A stretch of 64,000 nucleotides of DNA from Streptomyces ferrugineus (lineage in GTDB: Bacteria; Actinomycetota; Actinomycetes; Streptomycetales; Streptomycetaceae), in assembly GCF_015160855.1 (NCBI RefSeq), contig NZ_CP063373.1, positions 1,178,001 through 1,242,000 on the forward strand, written 5' to 3'. Below are positions 34,378 through 43,343 of this stretch, piece after piece. The first letter of the stretch is position 1. Every line of letters begins with the position of its first letter. The translations under genes were made by a program, and so were the position numbers. The notes under the pieces are model-generated. The model had not been told where the DNA came from. It searched no databases and saw only the letters and a program-made list of their open reading frames with translations.

Positions 34378-35271
34378 TCAGGTCCTGAGGTAGGGCCCGA
34401 GCAGCGTGCCCCAGGCATGAGCGATCTTCGCGTACTCGTCGGGGCAGCGCTCGGCCCGCTCCTCGGGGAGCACGCCGTCCGGGTTGCCGTCGCTCCGCAC
34501 GATCTCCTTGTACGCGGCGGGGTCCGAACCGTACAGCCAGCAGGACCAGTTGTAGAACCGCTGGATGTCCAGGGAGTGCTCGTCGGCGTACGCGTCGTCG
34601 GTGACGCCCCCGGCCGCGTCCGCCTCCGCGAGTCCGCCCCAGGCGTTGATCGTGTCGATCGCGTACTGCTGGTGTTCGTCGTCACCGCCGGCCAGCAGCA
34701 GTGCGGACAGCTGGTCGACGGCGTCCTCCTCCTCGCCGGTGGCGGGCAGGTCGTACATGGCGATGAGGCCGTGGCCGAGTTCGTGCAGCAGGACGCCGTT
34801 GGTCAGGCCGATGAGGTCCTGCTCCACGGCGGCGGCCCGCTGCCCGGCGCCGCCCTCGGTCTCCTGCTTCTCGTAGATCGGCCTGAGGGCGTCGACGAAC
34901 TCGTAGCAGTACGTGATGTCCTTCGTCTCGGGATTCCAGAAGGCGTTGGCCTCTCCGCAGCTCTTCGCGCGCAGCGGCACGTCGTACGGGAGCCTGATGA
35001 TCGCGTCGGCGTAACTCGCCACGCCCTCAAGGGCCTTGGTACGTCTGAGGAATGCCTCGGCCTGCCGGTCCGCGGCCTTCTTCGGCTTCTCGTACGACAC
35101 CACGAGGGAGCCGGAGACGGATGGGGAGGCGGTGGCCCTGACCGGCCGCACCGCGTCCCCGGTCCTCGCCGTCGCTTCGTCGGAGCCGGTCGAGCAGCCG
35201 CTGACGGCGGTGAGGGCAGCCCCGACGAGTGCGGCGCCGGTCCGGACGTACGAACTCCGCGCTGCGGTCAC
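34378..35271 (-). CDS. DUF4344-type metallopeptidase-like lipoprotein
   Basis: A 297-residue exported protein with a lipobox-like VSGCSTG after the N-terminal hydrophobic segment, so probably a lipoprotein. The zincin motif HELGH is present in GVLLHELGHGLIAMYDLP, followed by a Glu-rich loop (TGEEEDAVDQLSALLL) as in DUF4344 proteins. Cys residues in KSCGEANAFW and DITYCYEF, and NWSCWLYG with ERCPDEY, could form two disulfides. The start is a GTG at 35271. The substrate is unknown. The neighbouring secreted protease is convergent, so not in one operon. Confidence 0.82.
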   Translation of the reverse strand: MTAARSSYVRTGAALVGAALTAVSGCSTGSDEATARTGDAVRPVRATASPSVSGSLVVSYEKPKKAADRQAEAFLRRTKALEGVASYADAIIRLPYDVPLRAKSCGEANAFWNPETKDITYCYEFVDALRPIYEKQETEGGAGQRAAAVEQDLIGLTNGVLLHELGHGLIAMYDLPATGEEEDAVDQLSALLLAGGDDEHQQYAIDTINAWGGLAEADAAGGVTDDAYADEHSLDIQRFYNWSCWLYGSDPAAYKEIVRSDGNPDGVLPEERAERCPDEYAKIAHAWGTLLGPYLRT

Positions 35272-35392
35272 CAGGGATCACCTCTCACGGTGCGGTCGGA
35301 TGCGGAGCGCCTCCGCGTCCACCCTGGCCACGGGCCTTGTGCCGGGCAAACGGCGTGGGCCGAACGGGTGGCCGGCCGCACCGGCCGAGGCT

Positions 35393-35950
35393 TCAGTCCT
35401 CGTACCCCTCCGCCGCCCGCTTCTCCCGCAGCTCCTTGATCGCGCGCCGCCGGGCCAGCCGGTGCGTCCGCCTGATCTGGGCCTCCTGGTAGCGCCGCTT
35501 GTCCCGCTCGGTCTCCGGTATCACCGGCGGCACCCGGCGCGGCTTGCCGTCCGCGTCCACCGCCGCGAACACCAGGTAGGCCGAGCCGACCTGCGTGGGC
35601 GGTGCCGATTCGTTCCAGCGCTCGGCCAGGACCCGTACGCCCACCTCCATCGAGGTCCGGCCGGTCCAGTTGACCTGGGCCTTCACATGCACGAGGTCGC
35701 CGACGCGGACCGGCTCCAGAAAGACCATCTCGTCCATGGACGCGGTGACGGCGGGGCCGCCGGAGTGGCGTCCGGCCACGGCGCCGGCCGCGTCGTCGAC
35801 GAGTTTCATGATCACACCGCCGTGCACCGTCCCCAGCAGGTTGGTGTCGTTGTGGGTCATGATGTGGCTGAGGGTGGTGCGGGATGCCGACGTCGGCTTG
35901 CCCGGGATATCCGGAGTGCCCGACTCCGCGTCGGTGACCTGGTCTGTCAT
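35393..35950 (-). CDS. acyl-CoA thioesterase (hotdog fold)
   Basis: A 185-residue single-hotdog acyl-CoA hydrolase of the cytosolic BFIT/YciA-like type. The active-site region is MTHNDTNLLGTVHGGVIMKLVDDAAG, followed by VTASMDEMVFLEPVRVGDLVHV and TSMEVGVRVLAE. The C-terminal 40 residues are rich in Arg and Glu and form a charged helix (RRYQEAQIRRTHRLARRRAI), longer than in many homologues. The ATG at 35950 has GGAGG just upstream; a Met nine codons earlier is less likely. It is divergent from the first LCP gene. Confidence 0.9.
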   Translation of the reverse strand: MTDQVTDAESGTPDIPGKPTSASRTTLSHIMTHNDTNLLGTVHGGVIMKLVDDAAGAVAGRHSGGPAVTASMDEMVFLEPVRVGDLVHVKAQVNWTGRTSMEVGVRVLAERWNESAPPTQVGSAYLVFAAVDADGKPRRVPPVIPETERDKRRYQEAQIRRTHRLARRRAIKELREKRAAEGYED

Positions 35951-36069
35951 GACCTCCACCTTATGCCGAGCTGACATTCGCGGACTTTGTGTTGGGTTCG
36001 CAACAGGCGTGCCCCTATTTTCCGCCGAACCTTGTAAGACACCTGGCCGAGCCCTGCACACTAAGGCGC

Positions 36070-37362
36070 ATGAATGACTGGCCCCAGGGATGGTCCGACG
36101 ATGACCGCGGCAACCGTTACGGACGCGGCAGCGCGAGCGCACAGCCCGAGAGCGCGCGCGTGATGCGCCAGGTCCGCCGCGGTCCGGCGGCGCCGCCCGG
36201 CCAGGGCTACGGCGGGGTGCCCCGGCAGCAGTCGTATGTGAACGGCCAGGGCCACGGCGGCTACGGCGGTGACCCGTCCTACGACGGCGCGTACGACAGC
36301 GACTACAACACCGGCCAGGTCTACGGCCGCGGGGGTGGCTCGGGCGGCCCCGGCGGCCCGGGGATGGGCGAGCCACGGCCCGCGCCGAACTGGCGGCGCC
36401 GTTTCAAGGTGGCCACCATCACCCTCGTGACGGTGCTGCTCGTGACGACCGTCGGCACCTACTTCTGGGCCGACTCTAAGCTCAACCGCGACGTCGACCT
36501 GTCCAAGGTCATCGACCGGCCGGAGGCGGGCGAGGGCACCAACTACCTGATCGTCGGCTCCGACAGCCGTGAGGGCATGTCGGCCGAGGAGAAGAAGAAG
36601 CTGCACACCGGGTCCGCCGACGGCAAGCGCACCGACTCCATGATGCTGCTGCACGTCGGCAGCAACGGCGACACGCTGATCTCCCTGCCCCGTGACTCGG
36701 ACGTGGAGATCCCGACGTACGTGGGCTCCGAGTCCGGCAAGACCTTCAAGGGCACGGGCCGGCACACGAAGCTGAACGCGGCGTACTCGGAGGACGGGCC
36801 CACGCTCCTGGTCCGCACCGTCGAGTTCAACACCGGTCTGCACATCGACCACTACGTCGAGATCGGCTTCGCCGGCTTCGCCAACATCGTGGACGCGGTC
36901 GGCGGCGTCGAGATGGACATCCCGCGGGACATCAAGGACTCCAAGTCCGGCGCGGACTTCAAGAAGGGCAAGCAGACCCTGAACGGCGAGGAGGCCCTCG
37001 CGTTCGTCCGCACCCGGTACGCGCTGCCCGGCTCCGACCTGGACCGTACGCAGAACCAGCAGAAGTTCCTCAACGCGCTCGCCAACCAGGTGGCCACGCC
37101 GAGCACGGTCCTCAACCCCTTCAAGCTCTACCCCACGATGGGCGCCGGCCTCGACTCCCTGATCGTCGACAAGGACATGAGCCTGTGGGACCTGGCCTCC
37201 ATGTTCTGGGCGATGAAGGGCGTGAACGGCGGCGACGGCAAGTCCATGAACATGCCGACCGCCGGCTCCAGTGGAGGCAACCTCCTGTGGGACAAGGCGA
37301 AGGTGAAGCAGCTGGTGGAGGAGCTGAAGAACGACCAGAAGGTGACCGTCTCGGACAAGTGA
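36070..37362 (+). CDS. LytR-CpsA-Psr (LCP) family phosphotransferase 1
   Basis: A 430-residue membrane enzyme predicted to transfer lipid-linked glycopolymers to peptidoglycan. Residues 1-110 are a cytoplasmic Gly/Tyr/Gln-rich segment, then one transmembrane helix (ITLVTVLLVTTVGTYF). The LCP domain has NYLIVGSDSREG, TDSMMLLHV, ISLPRDSDVEIP, the KLNAAYSEDGPTLLVRTVE stretch, and ALAFVRTRYALPGSDLDRTQ with conserved Asp/Arg residues. It lacks the C-terminal LytR_C domain seen in paralogues at 38712, 41360 and 43344. The ATG at 36070 is preceded by AAGG. Terminator hairpin follows. Confidence 0.92.
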   Translation: MNDWPQGWSDDDRGNRYGRGSASAQPESARVMRQVRRGPAAPPGQGYGGVPRQQSYVNGQGHGGYGGDPSYDGAYDSDYNTGQVYGRGGGSGGPGGPGMGEPRPAPNWRRRFKVATITLVTVLLVTTVGTYFWADSKLNRDVDLSKVIDRPEAGEGTNYLIVGSDSREGMSAEEKKKLHTGSADGKRTDSMMLLHVGSNGDTLISLPRDSDVEIPTYVGSESGKTFKGTGRHTKLNAAYSEDGPTLLVRTVEFNTGLHIDHYVEIGFAGFANIVDAVGGVEMDIPRDIKDSKSGADFKKGKQTLNGEEALAFVRTRYALPGSDLDRTQNQQKFLNALANQVATPSTVLNPFKLYPTMGAGLDSLIVDKDMSLWDLASMFWAMKGVNGGDGKSMNMPTAGSSGGNLLWDKAKVKQLVEELKNDQKVTVSDK

Positions 37363-37368
37363 GCCGAC

Positions 37369-37392
37369 AAGGGCACCCTCTCGGGTGCCCTT
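37369..37392. terminator. 10 bp perfect hairpin, bidirectional
   Basis: AAGGGCACCC (37369-37378), loop TCTC, GGGTGCCCTT (37383-37392), between the convergent LCP1 and copper-storage-like genes. Both arms end in A/T pairs, giving a short T-tract on each strand. Confidence 0.85.
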
Positions 37393-37414
37393 GATCCCGG
37401 CCGGCCCGCAGACG

Positions 37415-37774
37415 TCACATCGTGGCGCCCGCCATCGAGCGGCAGGACTCGGCGCAGCGCCGACACGCCTCGGCGCAGCGCATCATCTGCGGGTCGTCCG
37501 GCATGGACATACACGCCTCGGCGCACATCTCGCAGGCCTTGGCGCACATCGCGCACATCTCCGCCGACATGGGCGAGCGGCGCATCATCATGTCCGCGCA
37601 CATACGGGTCGTCTCGGCGCAGTCCATGAGCGTGCGCATGATCTGCATCTGGGCCTGACCGCCCATCTGCATGCAGGCGCTCATGGTCTCCTCGCACACG
37701 CTGTGGCAGTTCATGCACGCCTCGACGCAGTCCTGCATCTCCTTGCTCATCGTCGTGGTTCCGGGCTGGGTCAT
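37415..37774 (-). CDS. Cys/Met-rich four-helix copper-storage (Csp-like) protein
   Basis: A 119-residue protein with 16 Cys and 24 Met residues. Cys residues repeat with helical spacing (DCVEACMNCHSVCEETMSAC; MCAMCAKACEMCAEAC; CAEACRRCAESC), the pattern of the Csp four-helix bundle (DUF326-type), in which thiolates line the inside and hold many Cu(I) ions. There is no signal peptide, so it should be cytosolic like Csp3. It is monocistronic, convergent with LCP1. A CGGGGC-GG-GCCCCG palindrome 25 bases upstream of the start could be an operator, but it does not look like a known copper-repressor site. Confidence 0.88.
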   Translation of the reverse strand: MTQPGTTTMSKEMQDCVEACMNCHSVCEETMSACMQMGGQAQMQIMRTLMDCAETTRMCADMMMRRSPMSAEMCAMCAKACEMCAEACMSMPDDPQMMRCAEACRRCAESCRSMAGATM

Positions 37775-38077
37775 GGCTCCTCCTGGTGGTGCGGGAGCCC
37801 GGGGCGGGCCCCGTGCCCTTCCGTCCTACGCCCACCCGCCGCCCCGCGCCATCGGGCGGACGCAAACATTCCGCGGAGCCGGGCCATTGGAGTCACGGCG
37901 TCGCATGCCGGGTCCCGGTGACCTGCCGTCGGCGCGTGGCGCAAGTCGCCGGGCGTGCGGGGCAGTTGACGCGCGGGCCTTCGGCAGGTCTCCGGCGGCG
38001 ACCTCATCGAGAGCGGCAACGGCGGCCCGCTCCACAGGTCGGCTGGGGCGCGGGGACGTCCGTGGCATGATGCGGCG
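37775..38077. other. 303-base divergent intergenic region
   Basis: No gene seen between the Csp-like gene (minus) and the GNAT gene (plus). The only feature noted is the 14 bp palindrome CGGGGC-GG-GCCCCG at 37800-37813. Confidence 0.6.
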
Positions 38078-38710
38078 ATGATCCACCACACGCCGGACAC
38101 CCACGGCGCGCCCATACCGGCCGTCGTCCCCGCAGGCCGGATGGCCCTGAGCGACCAGCCCGTACTGCCCCTGTCCCGCGGCCGGGAGCTGCGCCCCTGG
38201 CTCCCGGCCGACGCCGGCGCCCTGGTGGCCGCCGGCCAGGACCCGGCGATCCGGCAGTGGAACCTCCTGACAGTGGAGTCGGCGCGGGACGCGCGCCGCA
38301 GGATCGAGCGGATGCACGAGCGCTGGCGGGCCGAACAGGGCGCCGTCTGGGCCATCGCCGGGCAGGACGGCGGCGCGGCCGTCGGGCTCATCGGCTTCAA
38401 CGACGTCGATCTCGCGGGCGGCAGCGCCGAGATCATCTACTGGGTGCTGCCCGAGGCACGCGGCGCAGGCGTGGTCGTCGAGGCGGTCGAGCGCCTCAGC
38501 CGCTGGGCACTGGACGATCTCGGCCTGCACCGGCTGCGGCTGTGCCACTCGGTGGCCAACCCGGCCTCCTGCCGTGTGGCGGAGAAGGCCGGGTACGCCT
38601 TCGAGGGCACCATGCGCGGGGCGCTGCTGCATGCGGACGGATGGCACGACCAGCATCTGCACGCGCTGGTCCGGGGGGACGCCGCGGCCGCGCGGGCGCA
38701 CCAGGACTGA
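38078..38710 (+). CDS. GNAT family N-acetyltransferase (RimJ/RimL type)
   Basis: A 210-residue acetyltransferase using acetyl-CoA. The N-terminal strand GRELRPWLPADAGAL, the central IIYWVLPEARGAGVVVEAVERLSRW with the pyrophosphate-binding region (here RGAGV), and HSVANPASCRVAEKAGYAFEG are typical of ribosomal-protein-type GNATs. Another start at residue 22 (MALSDQP) is possible. The acceptor substrate is unknown. Its stop lies one base from the convergent LCP2 stop, so the 3 prime ends of the two transcripts must overlap. Confidence 0.9.
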   Translation: MIHHTPDTHGAPIPAVVPAGRMALSDQPVLPLSRGRELRPWLPADAGALVAAGQDPAIRQWNLLTVESARDARRRIERMHERWRAEQGAVWAIAGQDGGAAVGLIGFNDVDLAGGSAEIIYWVLPEARGAGVVVEAVERLSRWALDDLGLHRLRLCHSVANPASCRVAEKAGYAFEGTMRGALLHADGWHDQHLHALVRGDAAAARAHQD

Positions 38711-38711
38711 G

Positions 38712-40166
38712 CTACGAGCAGCCCGTCTCGTCCCCGCGCACCACCGTGGAGTGACCGTCCGCCGGATCCTCGGCCCGTACCTTCCGCACCTGCTCGAAGT
38801 CCGACCCCACGATCACCTTCAGCGTCGGACCCAGCCCCTTCACCACCCGCAGCTCACTGCCGGGCAGCGCGGCCGCCAGGGACTTCGCCGAGCGGTCCCA
38901 GCCGGGGTCGTGAGCGACGACCGTGCGCTTCAGGTCGCGGTCCGCCGCGAACACAGGGCTGCCCGTGGTGCGGAAACCGGTCTTCGCCAGCGCGGTGTCG
39001 ACGCGCTCGCCGAGGCCGTTCTCCTTCGTGCCGTTCTCCACCTGGACCTGGATCTGCCGAGGGTCGACCTCCACGGGGACGGTCCTGCGCTTCGGGCGGT
39101 GCTTGGCGAGCGGCTCGTCCTCGCGCAGGGCCCGGAAGAGACGCTCGGCCTGCGCGGTGTCCCACTTCACGGTGGAACCGATGCCCTTCACGTCGTATTC
39201 GAGGTCCCCGATCGGCACGGTCGTGAACTCCGAGGACGACGGCGAGAAGTTCCGCATCGCCCGCCCGAGGTCGAGCAACTCACCCGTGCCGAACCCCTTG
39301 TCGGCCCGCACCGACCCCAGCACCGCCCGCGTCACGTCCCGGAACCGCATCGGGTTCAGCAGGATCCCGGACGACGTGGCCCGCTCGACCAGCGCCGCCA
39401 TGAACCGCTGCTGACGCTGCACCCGCCCCAGGTCGGAGTCGCTGTCGACGTGCCGCGCCCGCACGAACTGCAGTGCCTCGCCGCCCATCAGCCGGTGGCT
39501 GCCGGCCGGCAGGTCGAGGCCGGTGTAGGAGTCCTTCAGCGGCTCGGCGGTGCAGATCTGCACGCCGCCGAGGACGTCCACCGTCTTCATGAAGCTGGTG
39601 AAGTCGACCTCCAGATAGTGGTCGATCTTGACGTGGGTCATGTGCTCGACGGTGCGCACGGTGAGGTTCGGACCGCCCTCGGCGTACGCCGCGTTGATCT
39701 TGATGGGGTGTGCCTTGCGCCCTTCGCCCTCCGGCACCTCGGCGTACGAGTCGCGCGGCAGGCTCACCACGCTGGCCCGCTCCCGGTCCGCCGAGATGTG
39801 CACGATCATGATCGTGTCCGTGCAGTGACAGGGCGCGCCGCCCAGCCGGTACTTGCGCCGCTCCTCCTCGGTGATGCGGTCGCGGCCGTCCGTGCCGACG
39901 AGCAGCACGTTCATCCCGTGCCCGGCCTGCGGCCGGTTCTTCATGTCCTTGAACGGGTCCACGCGCTCGATCTTCGCGTCCAGGCTGGTGACCACCGCGT
40001 GCCCGATCCCGGCCGAGGCGAGCACCACGACGGACAGCGTCGTCACCGCCCGCATGGCCCAGCGTGGCCGCCTGCGCCGCACGGGCGCGACCGGCCGCTC
40101 CCCGCCGCGGGACGGCTGCGGGCGTCGCTGCGCGGGGGCGGGGGAGCGGCGGGGCGGCGTGGGCAT
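38712..40166 (-). CDS. LCP family protein 2 with LytR_C domain
   Basis: A 484-residue LCP enzyme. Short Arg/Pro-rich cytoplasmic N-terminus, one transmembrane helix (AVTTLSVVVLASAGIGHAVV). The LCP domain has NVLLVGTDGRDRI, CTDTIMIVHI, VSLPRDSYAEVP and QFVRARHVDSDSDLGRVQRQ. Residues about 375-470 form a LytR_C domain (IQVQVENGTKENGLGERV), thought to bind or position substrate. A CHC motif in the LCP domain (GGAPCHCTDT) is unusual. The ATG at 40166 has GGAGG nine bases upstream; an earlier in-frame Met at 40256 is rejected. Confidence 0.92.
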   Translation of the reverse strand: MPTPPRRSPAPAQRRPQPSRGGERPVAPVRRRRPRWAMRAVTTLSVVVLASAGIGHAVVTSLDAKIERVDPFKDMKNRPQAGHGMNVLLVGTDGRDRITEEERRKYRLGGAPCHCTDTIMIVHISADRERASVVSLPRDSYAEVPEGEGRKAHPIKINAAYAEGGPNLTVRTVEHMTHVKIDHYLEVDFTSFMKTVDVLGGVQICTAEPLKDSYTGLDLPAGSHRLMGGEALQFVRARHVDSDSDLGRVQRQQRFMAALVERATSSGILLNPMRFRDVTRAVLGSVRADKGFGTGELLDLGRAMRNFSPSSSEFTTVPIGDLEYDVKGIGSTVKWDTAQAERLFRALREDEPLAKHRPKRRTVPVEVDPRQIQVQVENGTKENGLGERVDTALAKTGFRTTGSPVFAADRDLKRTVVAHDPGWDRSAKSLAAALPGSELRVVKGLGPTLKVIVGSDFEQVRKVRAEDPADGHSTVVRGDETGCS

Positions 40167-40309
40167 GAGGCGATACCTCCGCTGGGGCTTGCCCTGGGGG
40201 GGTGACGGGGGATCCGAGTAGCACCGTACGGCCATACGATCGGCTGCCCGGAGCACCGGACCCGGCGGGGCGCACCGGTGTCCCCCGTTCGCGGTAACGT
40301 GAGGCCCCT

Positions 40310-41338
40310 ATGAACGCCAATCCCGACGTGCAGCTCCCCGCCGTGTCCGTCATCATGCCCGTCCTCGACGAGGAGCGGCATCTGCGCGGAGCCGTCCAAG
40401 CGATCCTCGCGCAGCAGTACGCCGGCGAGATGGAGGTCGTGATCGCCCTGGGTCCGTCCACGGACCGCACGGACGAGATCGCCGCCGAGCTCGTGGCCGA
40501 AGACCCTCGCGTGCACACCGTCCCGAACCCCACCGGCCGCACGCCCGCCGCCCTCAACGCCGCGATCAAGGCCTCCCGGCACCCGATCGTCGTCCGCGTC
40601 GACGGCCACGGCATGCTCTCGCCGAACTACATCGCCACCGCCGTACGGCTCCTGGAGGAGACCGGCGCGCAGAACGTCGGCGGCATCATGCACGCCGAGG
40701 GCGAGAACGACTGGGAGCACGCCGTCGCCGCGGCGATGACCTCGAAGATCGGGGTCGGCAACGCCGCCTTCCACACCGGTGGCGAGGCCCAGCCGGCCGA
40801 GACCGTCTACCTCGGTGTCTTCCGGCGCGAGGCGCTGGAGCAACAGGGCGGGTACAACGAGGAGTTCATCCGCGCCCAGGACTGGGAGCTCAACTTCCGC
40901 ATCCGCGAGGCGGGCGGGCTGATCTGGTTCTCGCCCGAGCTGAAGGTGTCGTACCGCCCGAGGCCGTCGGTGAAGGCCCTCGCCAAGCAGTACAAGGACT
41001 ACGGCCGGTGGCGGCACGTCGTCGCCCGCTACCACTCCGGCTCCATCAACCTGCGCTACCTCGCCCCGCCGACGGCGGTGTGCGCGATCGCGGCGGGCCT
41101 GGTGCTCGGTGCCCTGGTCACCCCGTGGGCCCTGCTGGTCCCGGGCGGCTACCTCGCGGCGATCGTCGCCGGGTCCGTCCCCGCCGGCAAGGGGCTGCCG
41201 CTCAAGGCCCGGCTCCAGATCCCCGTCGCCCTGGCCACCATGCACATGTCCTGGGGCTACGGCTTCCTGACCAGCCCCCGCGCCCTGGCCCGGAAGGTCA
41301 TCGCCTCCCGCCGCCCGGCGGTGCTCAGCACCAACTGA
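40310..41338 (+). CDS. family 2 glycosyltransferase with C-terminal membrane helices
   Basis: A 342-residue GT2 enzyme. The nucleotide-sugar site shows VSVIMPVLDEERHL, ALGPSTDRTDEIA and the DxD-like VRVDGHG; the acceptor side shows AQDWELNFRIREAGG. Two or three helices at 255-300 (AVCAIAAGLVLGALVTPWALLV) anchor it to the membrane. This resembles ExoA/succinoglycan-type transferases. It stands between two LCP genes and could build the glycopolymer that these enzymes attach; no sugar specificity can be read. Confidence 0.9.
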   Translation: MNANPDVQLPAVSVIMPVLDEERHLRGAVQAILAQQYAGEMEVVIALGPSTDRTDEIAAELVAEDPRVHTVPNPTGRTPAALNAAIKASRHPIVVRVDGHGMLSPNYIATAVRLLEETGAQNVGGIMHAEGENDWEHAVAAAMTSKIGVGNAAFHTGGEAQPAETVYLGVFRREALEQQGGYNEEFIRAQDWELNFRIREAGGLIWFSPELKVSYRPRPSVKALAKQYKDYGRWRHVVARYHSGSINLRYLAPPTAVCAIAAGLVLGALVTPWALLVPGGYLAAIVAGSVPAGKGLPLKARLQIPVALATMHMSWGYGFLTSPRALARKVIASRRPAVLSTN

Positions 41339-41359
41339 GCCCACCGGGCGGGGCGGGTG

Positions 41360-42982
41360 TCACCAGGTGAAGTCCGGGTCCACCTTCATGCACGCCTTGG
41401 TGTCGGAGGCGTTCAGGGCCTCGGCGGTCTCCGGCGTCCTGTCGTCCTGCTTCGGGGCCTTGTACGTGGTGCCCTCCCGCCAGTCGGCGCCGACGACGAG
41501 GGTGACGCCGGAGACGTCCGTGGACTTGTCCACCGCGTCGGCCGGGATGCCGAGGGCCTTGGCGACCCGCTGGGCGTCGCCCTGGAGGTCGGCGCTCGGG
41601 TAGCGGACGACCGTCGTGTCCGTGGTCGGCGCCGCCGAGGAGTCCGCCACGGCCTGTGTGAAGCCCTTGCCGGCCAGCAGCCCGGCGACGGTGCTCGCGC
41701 GGCCGGAGACCGGGGCGAGGACGTCCGTGCGGGTGCCGTTCTGCACCTGTACGGCGATCTCGTCGTCCGCCGCGGCCGGATCGGCGGACGGCTTCTCCTC
41801 CGTGGCCTTCTTCTTGTCCTTGTCGTCCTTGCCGTCCAGCGCGATGTCCTCGCGCACCAGCCGGAACAGCTTGCTCGCGTCCTCGGTGGGCACCACCCGG
41901 CCGGTCTGGATCGGGTCGTACTCGTTCGGCATCGTCGTCATCGTGATGCGCGACGTCGGCACCTTCTTGAGCTCGCCCGCCAGGTCGTAGAGCTTCGCGA
42001 CCGTGCCCAGTCCCGGGTCGACGGTGAGCGCCCTGGTGGCCGCCTCGGCGAGGGCGCGCAGCTTGCCCGGGTTGCTCAGCTTGGCGTTCTTGCGCAGCTC
42101 ACGGACCATCGAGTTCATGTACATGTGCTGCGCCTTGGCGCGGGCCAGGTCGCTGCCGTCCTCGAAGCCGTACCGGGTGCGCAGCCACTGCAGGGCCTGC
42201 TCGCCCTTGACGTACGTCGTGCCCTTCTCCAGCTTCAGCCCGGAGCCGTGGCCCTGGCTGTCCTTGGAGTGGATATTGGCGTTGACGCAGACCGGCACGC
42301 CGCCGATCGCGTCCGCCATCGACACCACACCCGAGAAGTCGATCATCATGAAGTGGTCGATGTGGATGTCGGTCAGCTTCTCCCACGTCGCCACCGTGCA
42401 CCCCGGACCGCCGCGGCCCAGCGACTTGTTCGTCATCTGGCGCTCGCGGGCCTCGTAGACGTCCCCGCTGTCCGGGTCCGTGCACTTGGGCATGTCGACC
42501 AGCGTGTCGCGCGGCATGCTCACGACCGACATGTTGGTGCGGTCGGCGGAGACGTGCAGCAGCATCTGGACGTCGGCGAGCGGCGTGCCGCCGAACGTCT
42601 CCTTCGCGCCGCCGAGCTTCTGGTTCTCCTTGGTGTCCCGCGCGTCCGAGCCGATCAGCAGGATGTTCAACGGCGTCTGGCCGGCCGCGTTCGCCTCGGT
42701 CCTGGCGGCGCGGTCCTTCTCGTCTCCGATGTTGAGGTCGTCCTTCTTCAGATTGCCGTTGAGGTGCTGGTAGTAGAGATACCCGGCACCCGCGGTGCCC
42801 AGTATCACCACTGCCAGAACCGTCGCCGACCAGCGCAGCGCCCGCCGTCTGCGGCGTCTGCCGTCGGCTCCCCGTCCGCCCCCGCGTCCTGCGCCCCCGC
42901 GTCCCCCGCCGCTGTGCCGGCCGGCCTGGTCGGCCGGCGTGTCCTGGTCGGCCCGCGGGGTGAGAGACATGGTGTCGTCCAC
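41360..42982 (-). CDS. LCP family protein 3 with LytR_C domain
   Basis: A 540-residue LCP enzyme. Gly/Arg-rich cytoplasmic N-terminus, one transmembrane helix (ATVLAVVILGTAGAGYLYY). LCP motifs are NILLIGSDARDT, ADVQMLLHV, VSMPRDTLVDMP and WLRTRYGFEDGSDLARAK. The catalytic domain contains Cys-bearing loops (PKCTDPDSG, GPGCTV, VPVCVN). A Lys/Asp-rich linker (KDDKDKKKATEEK) leads to LytR_C (IAVQVQNGTRTDVL). The GTG at 42982 (VDDTMSLTPR) is preferred because GGGGAGG lies eight bases upstream; the ATG four codons later lacks a good site. Confidence 0.9.
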   Translation of the reverse strand: MDDTMSLTPRADQDTPADQAGRHSGGGRGGAGRGGGRGADGRRRRRRALRWSATVLAVVILGTAGAGYLYYQHLNGNLKKDDLNIGDEKDRAARTEANAAGQTPLNILLIGSDARDTKENQKLGGAKETFGGTPLADVQMLLHVSADRTNMSVVSMPRDTLVDMPKCTDPDSGDVYEARERQMTNKSLGRGGPGCTVATWEKLTDIHIDHFMMIDFSGVVSMADAIGGVPVCVNANIHSKDSQGHGSGLKLEKGTTYVKGEQALQWLRTRYGFEDGSDLARAKAQHMYMNSMVRELRKNAKLSNPGKLRALAEAATRALTVDPGLGTVAKLYDLAGELKKVPTSRITMTTMPNEYDPIQTGRVVPTEDASKLFRLVREDIALDGKDDKDKKKATEEKPSADPAAADDEIAVQVQNGTRTDVLAPVSGRASTVAGLLAGKGFTQAVADSSAAPTTDTTVVRYPSADLQGDAQRVAKALGIPADAVDKSTDVSGVTLVVGADWREGTTYKAPKQDDRTPETAEALNASDTKACMKVDPDFTW

Positions 42983-43228
42983 CGCGGCGGCCTCCCCTCG
43001 CACACTGCTCCGCGCCAACTCTCCGCCCTTCCCCACCCTTTGCCCCGACACGGCCGCGCTCCGCGCCGGACCTCCCTGTCCGGTGCGGAGCGAACCATGT
43101 CAGGCCACCCTGTCCGACGCCCCTTCGCAACCCTTCAGACCGCTGTGGGGCCGAGCCAGGTTGGCCACGCGTCGGCAAAATTCACGCCAGGTACGGCCGC
43201 ACGGTGTCGGCCAACACGGCTGACACCC

Positions 43229-43260
43229 GTGCCGCGTGTCAGACGTGCCGTGTGTCAGAC
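43229..43260. repeat. 16 bp tandem direct repeat (two copies)
   Basis: GTGCCG(C/T)GTGTCAGAC occurs at 43229-43244 and 43245-43260 with one difference. It lies about 250 bases upstream of the LCP3 start on the minus strand. Confidence 0.75.
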
Positions 43261-43291
43261 CAACGAGCGCCGGGGACAGTTGCGTTCCCCG

Positions 43292-43329
43292 CCGGAGATT
43301 CCGAAAAGAGCCGGAGATTCCGAAAAGAG
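43292..43329. repeat. 19 bp perfect tandem direct repeat (two copies)
   Basis: CCGGAGATTCCGAAAAGAG occurs at 43292-43310 and 43311-43329, starting 15 bases past the LCP4 stop on the minus strand. Confidence 0.8.
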
Positions 43330-43343
43330 CCGGCGGCGCTGCC

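Larger units (their letters stand above)
42983..43343. other. 361-base intergenic region with short direct repeats
   Basis: No gene seen between LCP3 and LCP4, both on the minus strand. It must hold the LCP3 promoter. Two pairs of tandem direct repeats lie at 43229-43260 and 43292-43329. Confidence 0.65.
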
